In this document: piece by piece, positions 29,776 to 38,012 of the stretch
How positions within the stretch are numbered: position 1 is the stretch's first letter
Layout: each line of letters opens with the position of its first letter
Assembly (NCBI RefSeq): GCF_002263215.1
Contig: NZ_NLFK01000003.1
Location: forward strand, 1-64,000
Direction: 5' to 3'
Source: Actinobacillus seminis
GTDB taxonomy: Bacteria > Pseudomonadota > Gammaproteobacteria > Enterobacterales > Pasteurellaceae
Length of the DNA stretch: 64,000 bases
Notes under the pieces: model-generated
Databases searched by the model: none
What the model saw: the letters and a program-made list of their open reading frames with translations, nothing else
What the model was told of the DNA's origin: nothing
Program-made: the position numbers and the translations under genes

Positions 29776-30792
29776 TTATATGTGGTTTTTGTATTGAGTG
29801 CAATAAAAAGGTACAAATTGTTGCACCTTGAGTTCATATCGGCTATTTTTTATTTTGCCCAAACTAACGATAAAAAGCAGTAATCGTACTACATTCTTTA
29901 TTCTAGGATAATAGTACAAACAAGCCAGCATGGAGGTAAAATATTGACCTTTGAGTTGTCGGGCATCAAAGTGAATATAATAATATAAAAGTGCGGTCAT
30001 TTTTTTACGATATTTGGCTAAAATATTTTGATCAAATGTCGGACTTTCAATTAGATTTAAATAATCAATTACTTTTTTATTCGAGTAAATTCGTGCTTGA
30101 ATTTTATTTTCTTCGATTTCTCTTGTCATTGAATTTACATTATTAAAATAAAAATAATAAGGTTTTTTCAATGAGCCTTGGCTATTTTTTGCATTCATGC
30201 TTAATGCAAATAAAAATAACAAATCTTCCGAACAAATAATACGCTGTTCAATAAAATGTAATTGTTTAAATGTATTTTTTGCTACCGTCGTTTTAATTAA
30301 TTTTCCCCATATGGTCCAAATTAAGTGTGACGAATGTGAGAAAACATCCGATATAATTTCGCTATGTTGGCAAGTTTTTTCAGTACCGGTATAAATTAAT
30401 CCATCAGGGTGGGGATAACTTTCACCGGCAAAGTGAAATAACTCAATTTCCGGTTGATGTTTGATTTTTTCATACAAAAATTGACAGCAATCTTTATCTA
30501 AAAAATCATCTCCGTCAACATATAAAATATAATCGCCCAACGCGGATAAGGTTCCTTGTTGCCGAGAATGAAAAACGCCTTTATTAACTTGATTATCCAA
30601 GATTTTTATTCTTGTATCTTGGGCAGCATAAGATTGCACCAAAGTGATGGAATTATCGCTTCCTTTGTCATCAATCACAATAATTTCAATATCAGAAAAA
30701 GATTGATTAATACAAGAGGTTAAACAACGCTCTATATAGGGCGCAACGTTGTACACCGGAATAATAATCGAAATAAAAGGTTTATTTATCAT
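29776..30792 (-). CDS. Family 2 glycosyltransferase
   Basis: The 338-residue protein starts with the GT2 fold: ISIIIPVYNVAPYIERCLTS, the nucleotide-binding IIVIDDKGSDNS, and the DXD-like YVDGDDFLDKDC. It likely adds a sugar to lipopolysaccharide or capsule at the inner face of the membrane; donor and acceptor are not predictable. The start follows the stop of the GT25 gene by only six bases, so the two are one transcript. AT-rich codon use typical of surface-glycan genes is evident against the neighbouring uvrD. Confidence 0.85.
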   Translation of the reverse strand: MINKPFISIIIPVYNVAPYIERCLTSCINQSFSDIEIIVIDDKGSDNSITLVQSYAAQDTRIKILDNQVNKGVFHSRQQGTLSALGDYILYVDGDDFLDKDCCQFLYEKIKHQPEIELFHFAGESYPHPDGLIYTGTEKTCQHSEIISDVFSHSSHLIWTIWGKLIKTTVAKNTFKQLHFIEQRIICSEDLLFLFALSMNAKNSQGSLKKPYYFYFNNVNSMTREIEENKIQARIYSNKKVIDYLNLIESPTFDQNILAKYRKKMTALLYYYIHFDARQLKGQYFTSMLACLYYYPRIKNVVRLLLFIVSLGKIKNSRYELKVQQFVPFYCTQYKNHI

Positions 30793-30798
30793 ATTTTT

Positions 30799-31572
30799 TT
30801 ACGGGTAATAAGGATTTAAAAAATAAATAGGCTTTTTTAATACTTTTCTACCGGCAGGTCCGATTAATTTTTTCAAATAATAAAAACGCACATTTTCAAT
30901 TACCCTTTCTTCCTTATTACGGACGGTAGACCCAAAAGGGAGCACCACTTTAATTGGCGTTGGAATCATGGCATAGACATTAGAAAACTCACCGCTTCCC
31001 GTATATAAATCAATCGGCATACTTATTGGCGAAATTGCCTTTAATAATTTTTTTGCACCTTTTTTATTAACTAAATAAGCGTGTGTACCATAACCATAAT
31101 CTGATAAACGACATAATTTAAAGGTATCATTTAATTTATGTTGATCCCAAAAACTGGTTGGCGATTGTACTTCTTTTGTGCCGATATAATCCGCGTAATG
31201 TCCTAATAAAACTAAATCCCAATGAGAAGGGAATTTATCAATTAACGCAATGGCTTCTTTGAAATTTTTTTCAAAGGCTACATCATCTTCCAATACCAAT
31301 GCTTGCTCGATATTATGTATCAACATATATTCATAAATTGCTTTATGACTTAATGCACAACCAATTTCACCTCTTTTTAAGCTACGCTGAATTTTTTGCT
31401 GCGCTGCCGTATCAGCATAAACAGAAGCCACATACTCTTCCGATAAATCTTTACCATAAACTGCATCGATAAATATCGGATCAATTTGATTTTCTTGACA
31501 TAACATAATCATATAATTACGTCTATCAACAGAGGTTTTTAAATTAATAATAAAAACAGTTAAATTTTCCAT
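30799..31572 (-). CDS. Family 25 (LPS) glycosyltransferase
   Basis: The 257-residue protein has the GT25 pattern: VFIINLKTSVDRRNYM at the start, IGCALSHKAIYEYML, and the LVLEDDVAF motif typical of lipooligosaccharide galactosyl- and glucosyltransferases such as Lob/Lex2B/LgtB relatives. The sugar is unknown. Its start codon region (31565-31584) is duplicated across an adapter joint. This supports true adjacency with the pyruvyl transferase gene upstream, from which it is probably 15-25 bp away in the genome. Confidence 0.87.
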   Translation of the reverse strand: MENLTVFIINLKTSVDRRNYMIMLCQENQIDPIFIDAVYGKDLSEEYVASVYADTAAQQKIQRSLKRGEIGCALSHKAIYEYMLIHNIEQALVLEDDVAFEKNFKEAIALIDKFPSHWDLVLLGHYADYIGTKEVQSPTSFWDQHKLNDTFKLCRLSDYGYGTHAYLVNKKGAKKLLKAISPISMPIDLYTGSGEFSNVYAMIPTPIKVVLPFGSTVRNKEERVIENVRFYYLKKLIGPAGRKVLKKPIYFLNPYYP

Positions 31573-31584
31573 TTTGGTTCAGCC

Positions 31585-31622
31585 AGTCGTGGGAGGCAAG
31601 GCACACAAAAAAAAAAAAAAAA
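31585..31622. other. Sequencing adapter remnant and A-run between surface-glycan genes
   Basis: AGTCGTGGGAGGCAAGGCAC plus AC (31585-31606) is the same adapter as in nusA, truncated, followed by 16-17 A. The roughly 20 bp ATTTTCCATTTTGGTTCAGC occur on both sides (from 31565 and again from about 31623), so two overlapping contigs were joined here. Confidence 0.92.
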
Positions 31623-31652
31623 ATTTTCCATTTTGGTTCAGCCTTTTATTTA

Positions 31653-32717
31653 TTAAACGGATTCTTTATTCTCAAGCCGGTATTTTTTAGCAAAATACAC
31701 ATCATAAGTCCATTTTTCATAATAGCCGAAATTTTTGCCATATGAATTATTACAAACTTCATTAGGTAATTCTAATAAGCAGGAAAAAATATGTCCATGC
31801 AAGCGGCTGCTCACTACTTTATCATAAGAAGAAAATAGCTTAATCATTCTATTGATAATACGATTTGAATGATTAAACCAAATTGTATTAACTATATCTT
31901 TTATCCATTTTGATTGGTATTTTTTACCGATTACCGATAGCACATTACTTAATTTCAGAACTACTCTATCTTGGAAATTAATCACATCTTCCCAATCTCG
32001 GACGATATCTTGTGCACTTAATGTTGCTTGAACATTTCGTTCAATATCACTGGCTTCAATATCTTTACGCAAAAAATACAAGGTATTATTTTTATTCGGT
32101 TCTTGAGTTTTGGTTGGCAATGAACCGTATAATTGATGCGCCATATCCGGCGATAAAAATACATTATTTGAAAAAGCAGACATAATGCCTTTCGTCATAT
32201 CATCACGCGCAAATAAATAACATTGAGGATGCGCTTGAAAAATATCGGAAGAGGCTTTTAAATTTTCTGCTTTTGAAAAAAAGGCAGTTTGCGGTAGCAC
32301 GATAATTCGGTTTTTTGGAAAATGAACTACTAAATCTTCTCGTAATTTTTGTTGATCCGGATAAAGATCGCCAAAATTGCCGCCACCATGGCATAATAAT
32401 GTGGTTTTTGGAGTAATTAATTGTTTGACTTCGTTAATATCAAAGGTGGGAATACATCTTCTTAAACGCACATTAATATCATAATCTTTGAAAAATTGTT
32501 CGGTTCCTAAATAAATTAATAAATCTCCTACATTGGTATGTAGTGGATAATCAAAATACATAACATCATTTTTATCATCGATTAATTCACAAATTTGGCT
32601 TAATTGTGATTTTAATAAGGTTAACTTGTTATTCATTTTTACGCTTACTTTATCATCAAAAGGATACTTGAAAATCGCCTTGCTTGGCTTCTTTGCAAGA
32701 TAAGAAAAATGGCTCAT
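31653..32717 (-). CDS. Polysaccharide pyruvyl transferase family protein
   Basis: The protein (about 354 residues) belongs to the pyruvyl transferase family: MYFDYPLHTNVGDLLIYLG near the N-terminus, LLCHGGGNFGDLYPDQQKLR, IIVLPQTAFF, LFARDDMTKGIM and the C-terminal VVSSRLHGHIFSCLLELP. Members add pyruvate ketals to capsule, exopolysaccharide or teichoic-acid sugars. The start is uncertain: ATG at 32717 (MSHFSYL) or at 32636 (MNNKLTLL); neither has a good ribosome binding site. It heads the three-gene glycan cluster. Confidence 0.83.
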   Translation of the reverse strand: MSHFSYLAKKPSKAIFKYPFDDKVSVKMNNKLTLLKSQLSQICELIDDKNDVMYFDYPLHTNVGDLLIYLGTEQFFKDYDINVRLRRCIPTFDINEVKQLITPKTTLLCHGGGNFGDLYPDQQKLREDLVVHFPKNRIIVLPQTAFFSKAENLKASSDIFQAHPQCYLFARDDMTKGIMSAFSNNVFLSPDMAHQLYGSLPTKTQEPNKNNTLYFLRKDIEASDIERNVQATLSAQDIVRDWEDVINFQDRVVLKLSNVLSVIGKKYQSKWIKDIVNTIWFNHSNRIINRMIKLFSSYDKVVSSRLHGHIFSCLLELPNEVCNNSYGKNFGYYEKWTYDVYFAKKYRLENKESV

Positions 32718-32806
32718 TCTAAATCTTAGCGTATAAAAAACCAAGCAATATCCATAAAATTTACACTTTTGACAATGAGATTATTACAATCTTTTATGCC
32801 ACCAAA

Positions 32807-33904
32807 TCACCCTTTATTTTTCAAGCGAATATAAACCGTGACTTCTTCGCGGTCATGATATAAATGTTTGGCGCGAATAAAACAGGCGTGTCCCTGTTGC
32901 AATAAGTCGTCTTCAATACGTTGTAAACATTGTTGAACCTCTACATAACGCTTTTTCATCGGTAATTTCAGATTAAAAATACTTTCGCGGCACCAACCGT
33001 TGATAAACCATTTGCTAATTAACGCGGCGACGCGGCTCGGTTGTTCTACCATATCACACACCAACCAATCTATTTTTTGTTTTTTAGGCGGTTGGAATTT
33101 AAACCCATCTTCAGGGCAATGTTCAATTCTTCCGGTTTCATGCAGACTATCCGCCATTTTTCCATGATCGACGGCATATACAAACAAACCACGTTTCACC
33201 AATTGATAAGTCCAGCCACCCGGACAAGCACCCAGATCAACCGCATACATTGTATCATTCAATCTTGTCGCTTCTTCCTCTTTGGGAATAAAGGTTAAAA
33301 TGGCTTCTTCTAATTTTAAGGTTGAACGACTTGGGGCATCTGTTGGAAATTTTAAACGAGGGATGCCCATAAAATAGGCTGAATGGTTGCGATTATAAGA
33401 ATATCCGACATAACAACCGGTTGCATTAATGAAAAAAATGTGTAAAGTTAGACCGCACTTTTTCCCTCCACGGGTATTCAACCAACCTTGTTTTTTCAAG
33501 GCTTGGCGCAACGGAACGGTAAATTTACGACAAAAGGTCAATAAGGCTTTATCTTCATTCGTATCGGCGGTTTCAACGAGTAATTCATCACTTAAAGTTA
33601 AATCGATCTGATGCGCAAGTACTTGGTATTGTTGCACAATCGGCGAAATGCGATCTTCCGGTGTCATATCGTGTAATAAATCGGAAACGACAACCAGTTG
33701 GCGCACAAAAATCCATTGATGAAAAGGAATTTCACGCGCCAGGCGATCGGCTTCGCCCGCTTGATAGCATTCAAATATTACATAACCTGATTGTTCTACT
33801 ACGCGAGCGAATCCAAAGATCCCAAGTGCGGTCGCTTTTTCGTTCATTTCTACCGCCACTTCTTTTTCAAAACCAGCGCGGCAATATAATGCTAATTTAT
33901 TCAT
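32807..33904 (-). CDS. rlmM: 23S rRNA 2'-O-ribose C2498 methyltransferase
   Basis: RlmM methylates C2498 of 23S rRNA. The protein (365 residues) has an N-terminal THUMP-like region (MNKLALYCRAGFEKEVA), the SAM motif VDLGACPGGWTYQL and the catalytic-core segments WLVCDMVEQPSRVA and NLKLPMKKRY. I chose the ATG at 33904, as the upstream in-frame residues are antisense-like and belong to gcvA. The ATG overlaps the gcvA stop by eight bases (ATGAATAA), so the two are coupled. Confidence 0.94.
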   Translation of the reverse strand: MNKLALYCRAGFEKEVAVEMNEKATALGIFGFARVVEQSGYVIFECYQAGEADRLAREIPFHQWIFVRQLVVVSDLLHDMTPEDRISPIVQQYQVLAHQIDLTLSDELLVETADTNEDKALLTFCRKFTVPLRQALKKQGWLNTRGGKKCGLTLHIFFINATGCYVGYSYNRNHSAYFMGIPRLKFPTDAPSRSTLKLEEAILTFIPKEEEATRLNDTMYAVDLGACPGGWTYQLVKRGLFVYAVDHGKMADSLHETGRIEHCPEDGFKFQPPKKQKIDWLVCDMVEQPSRVAALISKWFINGWCRESIFNLKLPMKKRYVEVQQCLQRIEDDLLQQGHACFIRAKHLYHDREEVTVYIRLKNKG

Positions 33905-34793
33905 CAATTTTATCCTGTGTAATGGAGTTCGTGATCCAATCTCTGAACGCCACAATACGTTCGTTAGTCGTTTGATCAAGATGATTGACCACATAAAAGG
34001 ATTTCGGATCGGACAAATTGCTCGGCAAAACGACTTGCAAATTGCCATTATCAATCTCTTGCTGCGCTAATATTTTATTTGCCAATACGATACCTTGTCC
34101 ATGTACCGCCGCTTGTAATGCCATAAAGGTGTGACTAAAGAGCGGACCATGTTGAATATTCATGCCTTCCAATTGCAAATGATTGATCATATTTTGCCAG
34201 TTATCGCGCGTATGAATATGGATAAGTGTATGTTTTTTCAAATCTTCTGCATTTTCTACCTGCGAGTTCTCGAGTAATTTTGGCGAAGCTAAAATAAGCA
34301 ATTTTTCTTCCGCTAATTTTTCTACATATAAATTATCCCAATATCCTCGTCCATAATAAATCGCAATATCAACATCTTTACTTAACGCACCTTCATCTTG
34401 ATCCACGCCTTTTAAACGCACTTCAATATCGGGATAACGACGATTAAATTCGCTTAAATGCGGTACTAACCATTGCATTCCAAAGGTTTGTGGAACGCTA
34501 ATAGTTAAATGTTTGTCATTTTTTTGTGCCGCGATTTTATCCGTCGCTTCGGCGAGTTTACGTAAAATTTTGGCAACATCAATAAAATAAGCTTGTCCGA
34601 TTTCAGTTAATTCTAAGGCACGATTTTTTCTTTTAAACAACTCCATGCCTATAAAATCTTCTAATAATTTTATTTGATGGCTCACGGCGGCCTGCGTAAC
34701 AAATAACTCTTCCGCCGCTTTTGTGAAGCTTAAATGCCTTGCGGAACATTCGAAAGCTTTCAGTGAATTTAAGGGAGGCAAACGTTTATACAT
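33897..34793 (-). CDS. gcvA: LysR-type regulator of glycine cleavage
   Basis: GcvA activates the glycine-cleavage genes when glycine is abundant, and also controls the small RNA GcvB. The protein (298 residues) has the LysR helix-turn-helix LSFTKAAEELFVTQAAVSHQ and a substrate-binding domain with the GcvA-like PLNSLKAFECSARHLSF start. The ATG at 34793 is preceded by GGGAAG. The divergent gcvB RNA gene starts about 125 bp away, exactly as in E. coli, which supports the name. Confidence 0.93.
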   Translation of the reverse strand: MYKRLPPLNSLKAFECSARHLSFTKAAEELFVTQAAVSHQIKLLEDFIGMELFKRKNRALELTEIGQAYFIDVAKILRKLAEATDKIAAQKNDKHLTISVPQTFGMQWLVPHLSEFNRRYPDIEVRLKGVDQDEGALSKDVDIAIYYGRGYWDNLYVEKLAEEKLLILASPKLLENSQVENAEDLKKHTLIHIHTRDNWQNMINHLQLEGMNIQHGPLFSHTFMALQAAVHGQGIVLANKILAQQEIDNGNLQVVLPSNLSDPKSFYVVNHLDQTTNERIVAFRDWITNSITQDKIDE

Positions 34794-34880
34794 AAATCTT
34801 CCCAATGCTAAAATTTCATTTATAATAAGCAAGATTTTGTTCGGATTAGTTTTTTTATCTTTCAGATAAAAAAATATCCT

Positions 34881-34909
34881 TTGTCCAACCTTACCGATCT
34901 CACTACAAT
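34881..34909 (+). promoter_or_regulatory. Promoter of the GcvB small RNA
   Basis: TTGTCC (34881-34886), 17 bp, TACAAT (34904-34909); the RNA is expected to start 7-9 bases later. GcvA sites should overlap this region since gcvA diverges. Confidence 0.65.
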
Positions 34910-34917
34910 GCGCACAT

Positions 34918-35098
34918 ACTTAATGATTGGTAATTCCTTACTGGTTAAAGAGTTTCGGACTTAAGTATGATGTTGTGTTTGCATATTGTTCGGCAAGATT
35001 GCCCGAACGGAGTAACTGATTAAGTTACTCATTTCACTTCCTGTATATTTTAAAACCTAATTAGGTTACACACCGCTTCAAAGAAGCGGTGTTTTTTT
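34918..35098 (+). ncRNA. gcvB: GcvB small regulatory RNA
   Basis: The roughly 181-nt transcript has the hallmarks of GcvB, an Hfq-dependent RNA that represses amino-acid and peptide transporter mRNAs. A G/U-rich target-binding region (GATGTTGTGTTTGCAT, 34969-34984) corresponds to R1. TTTCACTTCCTGTA (35032-35045) corresponds to R2/R3 and is nearly identical to E. coli. Two hairpins lie between (TTCGGCAAGATTGCCCGAA, about 34989-35007; AGTAAC/GTTACT, about 35011-35029). It ends in the terminator CACCGCTTC-AAA-GAAGCGGTG plus T7. It is divergent from gcvA, as expected. No protein frame competes. Confidence 0.9.
35071..35098 (+). terminator. Terminator of GcvB
   Basis: A nine-pair stem CACCGCTTC/GAAGCGGTG with loop AAA (35071-35091), followed by seven T. 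Confidence 0.9.
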
Positions 35099-35268
35099 AT
35101 CTGCCGAATTCTATCACAATCTCTACCAAATTGCCTTTTTAATCTCGGTCATTTTACTTAATTGTATAAAAAGTAAATATTTTTATCACTAAATTATTTG
35201 CAAGCACCCCAGAATGTTGTAGATTAAAAAACACTTTTTATAAATCACTAAATTAAAGGAAAAACGAG

Positions 35269-36254
35269 ATGAGTAAAGATATTGATTGGAAAAATTTAGG
35301 TTTCAGTTATATCAAAACCGATTATCGCTATATTGCGTACTGGAAAGACGGAAAATGGTCAAAAGGCGAGTTAGCGCAAGACAATGTTTTACATATTAGC
35401 GAAGGATCCACCGCACTTCATTACGGTCAACAATGTTTCGAAGGATTAAAAGCCTATCGTTGTAAAGACGGTTCAATTAATTTATTCCGACCGGATCAAA
35501 ATGCGCAACGTATGCAAGCCAGTTGTCGTCGTTTATTGATGCCTGAAATTCCGACCGAAATGTTTGTTGACGCTTGTAAAAAAGTGGTCAAAGCGAATGA
35601 AGAATGGCTTGCGCCTTATGGTACCGGCGCGACCTTATATTTGCGTCCGTTTTTAATTGGCGTTGGTGATAATGTTGGCGTAAATCCGGCGCCGGAATAC
35701 ATTTTCTCTATTTTCTGCTGTCCAGTTGGAGCATATTTCAAAGGTGGTAAAAAAAAAAAAAAACACGGAACCGGCGCGGCAAAGTAGGCGGAAATTACGC
35801 CGCCAGCTTATATCCGGGTAAACAAGCAAAAGCTAATAACTTCAGCGATTGTATTTATCTTGATCCGGTCACGCATACCAAAATTGAAGAAGTCGGATCG
35901 GCAAACTTTTTCGGTATTACCAAAGATAATAAATTTATAACGCCATTATCACCATCAATTTTACCAAGTATCACTAAATATTCTCTACTTTATCTTGCAA
36001 AAGAACGTTTAGGCATGGAAGCAATCGAAGGGGATGTGTATATTAATGAATTGGATCAGTTTAAAGAAGCCGGCGCTTGCGGAACCGCAGCAGTCATCAC
36101 GCCAATCGGCGGTATTCAATATGGCGACGATTTCCATGTCTTTTATTCCGAAACAGAAGTCGGGGAAATCACACAAAAACTCTACAACGAATTAGTCGGA
36201 ATCCAATTTGGTGATATTGAAGCACCGGAAGGTTGGATTGTTAAAGTGGAGTAA
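35269..36254 (+). pseudogene. ilvE: Branched-chain amino-acid aminotransferase, broken by assembly artefacts
   Basis: IlvE is the PLP aminotransferase making leucine, isoleucine and valine. The N-terminal part (35269-35748) reads through [20 protein letters not shown] and [18 protein letters not shown] to GAYFKGG. The sequence then has 15 A in place of about 16-18 codons, and resumes just before the PLP-lysine motif [15 protein letters not shown] second slip (AAA instead of AAAA at 35781-35783) shifts frame between K and V. The remainder, to GWIVKVE at 36254, is normal. The gene should be about 340 residues and intact in the organism. A terminator follows. Confidence 0.9.
35749..35763. other. 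A-run replacing sequence at a contig joint in ilvE
   Basis: Fifteen A's sit exactly where the conserved segment between FKGG and NGTGAAK of IlvE should be. They have the same length class as the A-runs after adapters elsewhere in the window. No adapter letters remain here, and about 50 bp of real sequence appear to be missing. Confidence 0.75.
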
Positions 36255-36277
36255 ATGATCAAATTTAATCAGTACAG

Positions 36278-36302
36278 AAGTGGACTGCGATCCACTTTTT
36301 CT
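36278..36302 (+). terminator. Terminator after ilvE
   Basis: AAGTGGA (36278-36284), loop CTGCGA, TCCACTT (36291-36297), then a T-rich tail. Confidence 0.8.
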
Positions 36303-36404
36303 TTTTCCCTTTTGGTAAAAAGGTTTTTTATGAAAAATTCGTTCTCATTGGCATGAATATGTTTTAGAATGATAACAGATTATTCACTTCAGATTTGTAC
36401 TGCT

Positions 36405-36953
36405 ATGAAACTAAATATCCCAACGATCCTAACACTTTTTCGAGTTGTATTAATTCCTTTCTTCGTTATCGCATTTTACTTGCCCTTTACTTGGGCGCCA
36501 CTGTTGACCACGGCAATCTTTTTTGTCGCGTCGGTCACGGATTGGCTTGATGGTTATCTGGCGCGAAAATGGAATCAAAGTACGCCATTTGGCGCATTTT
36601 TGGATCCGGTCGCCGATAAAATTATGGTCGCGGCAGCTTTGGTACTTATCGTCGAATATCAACATTCATTTTGGGTGACATTACCTGCGATCGTCATGAT
36701 TTCTCGTGAAATTATTATTTCCGCCTTGCGCGAATGGATGGCAGAAATTGGCGAACGTAGCAAAGTGGCAGTATCTTGGCTGGGAAAAGTGAAAACCACC
36801 TCACAAATGTTAGCGTTAGGCGGTTTATTATGGCGTTATAATGTATTAATGGAAATTGCTGCGATTGTGTTACTTTATATTTCGGCAATTCTCACGGTAT
36901 GGTCGATGCTGCAATATCTTCGTGCAGCAAAAGATACGCTATTAAAGGGGTAA
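36405..36953 (+). CDS. pgsA: CDP-diacylglycerol-glycerol-3-phosphate 3-phosphatidyltransferase
   Basis: PgsA makes phosphatidylglycerol phosphate at the inner membrane. The protein (182 residues) has the CDP-alcohol phosphotransferase motif: [11 protein letters not shown] at about 47-57 and [10 protein letters not shown] shortly after, so all DG, AR, G and D positions are kept. There are about five hydrophobic segments. I chose ATG 36405 ([13 protein letters not shown]), which is the family start; upstream in-frame codons look non-coding. An inverted uptake-signal terminator follows. Confidence 0.95.
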   Translation: MKLNIPTILTLFRVVLIPFFVIAFYLPFTWAPLLTTAIFFVASVTDWLDGYLARKWNQSTPFGAFLDPVADKIMVAAALVLIVEYQHSFWVTLPAIVMISREIIISALREWMAEIGERSKVAVSWLGKVKTTSQMLALGGLLWRYNVLMEIAAIVLLYISAILTVWSMLQYLRAAKDTLLKG

Positions 36954-36973
36954 AACCGATTGTATTTGTCGAT

Positions 36974-37002
36974 AAAAGTGCGGTCAAAATAACCGCACTT
37001 TT
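36974..37002. terminator. Uptake-signal terminator after pgsA
   Basis: AAAAGTGCGGT (36974-36984) and ACCGCACTTTT (36992-37002) form a bidirectional hairpin. Confidence 0.8.
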
Positions 37003-37071
37003 GCATTGAACGATAAAAAAACGGAAATTGATCTATTTTTAAACATTTGATAAAAAATTGATAATTTGTAT

Positions 37072-37099
37072 TTGACTAATAGCTAAAAATCCGTAGAAT
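37072..37099 (+). promoter_or_regulatory. Promoter of the tRNA-Gly/tRNA-Leu unit
   Basis: TTGACT (37072-37077), 16 bp, TAGAAT (37094-37099), about 33 bp before the tRNA-Gly 5' end. This is a strong sigma-70-type promoter. Confidence 0.75.
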
Positions 37100-37132
37100 G
37101 CACCTGGTTGTTAAGCAACAACCCTTACAAAT

Positions 37133-37208
<76 letters not shown>

Positions 37209-37222
37209 TTTTATAACGTCTA

Positions 37223-37309
37223 GCCCGAGTGGTGGAATCGGTAGACACAAGGGATTTAAAATCCCTCGCCTTTCGAGGCGTGCCAGTTCAAGTCTGGCTT
37301 CGGGCACCA
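37223..37309 (+). tRNA. leuZ: tRNA-Leu (TAA)
   Basis: An 87-nt class II tRNA from GCCCGAG to TTCGGGCACCA with the long variable arm. The anticodon loop TTTAAAA gives anticodon TAA. Leu tRNAs are frequent prophage integration sites, and phage DNA follows here. Confidence 0.95.
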
Positions 37310-37336
37310 TTAAAATATCAATAAATTCAATAAGAT

Positions 37337-37358
37337 AGTCGCTAAATGCGACTTTTTT
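37337..37358 (+). terminator. Terminator of the tRNA unit
   Basis: AGTCGC (37337-37342), loop TAAAT, GCGACT (37348-37353) and a T-run. Confidence 0.75.
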
Positions 37359-37399
37359 ATGCTTGAGTTTCCCTCCCTCTATTTGCTCAAAATGTGACT

Positions 37400-37484
37400 T
37401 GGTGGCTGTTTGGTGGCTGTAAAGTGGCTGTTTGTTTTTTATACACAAATTTCAATTGCATCCACCGGTGGCTGTACAGCCACC
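37400..37484. repeat. Cluster of GTGGCTGT repeats beside tRNA-Leu, possible att-site arms
   Basis: Four direct copies (about 37401, 37411, 37423 and 37468) and one inverted copy (ACAGCCAC, about 37475) of GTGGCTGT lie within 85 bp. Such spaced decamer-like repeats next to a tRNA gene and phage DNA resemble arm-type integrase binding sites. No integrase gene is visible in the window, so this is an inference. Between 37485 and 37952 I see no convincing gene. Confidence 0.35.
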
Positions 37485-37952
37485 AAATGGCAGATTTTTT
37501 ACCGCTAAAAACACGGTATAAAGCAATGTTAAAACGCAATAAATCAACATCTTACTCCCCTATAAAAACGCACGTAAAATCTATTTTTTCATTTAAAATC
37601 ATACAGATAATGAATTCCATAACAAAACACTGCTCTTTTTTGACTGAAAACTCTTGTAATTAACTGAAATGTTTTCACCTAAGATCTTTTTAACACCTCA
37701 TGAGATCCCTTTTACTTACTGGCTTCATTGTATTTTTTACCTAATTGCTTAACTGAAAAAACGTCAATTTTTCGCTATAAATTTCGCGGGGGAGGAAGCG
37801 GATTTTTCGTGACGTAGATGTTTACGTGAAATTTTTACGTGGATTTTTACCCGGACATTTTGCGGGAATTTTCCAGGTAAATCTCATTTTGAAATAAATT
37901 ATATTTTATTTAATAATCAATTAGTTATTATTAAAAGAGAAGAGCGCATAAG

Positions 37953-37976
37953 AAAAAAGCCGCGTTTATGCGGCTT
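37953..37976 (-). terminator. Terminator of the leftward phage operon
   Basis: On the minus strand AAGCCGC-ATAAAC-GCGGCTT is followed by six T (37953-37958). It closes the minus-strand unit that ends at 38013. Confidence 0.8.
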
Positions 37977-38012
37977 TGTTGATAGGGTATTTTATTAAAT
38001 TGCGGGGTAACA

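Noticed and set aside
37394-37663. 89-residue plus-strand frame after the tRNAs
   Set aside because: No ribosome binding site, low-complexity composition and overlap with the repeat cluster; no protein-like pattern.
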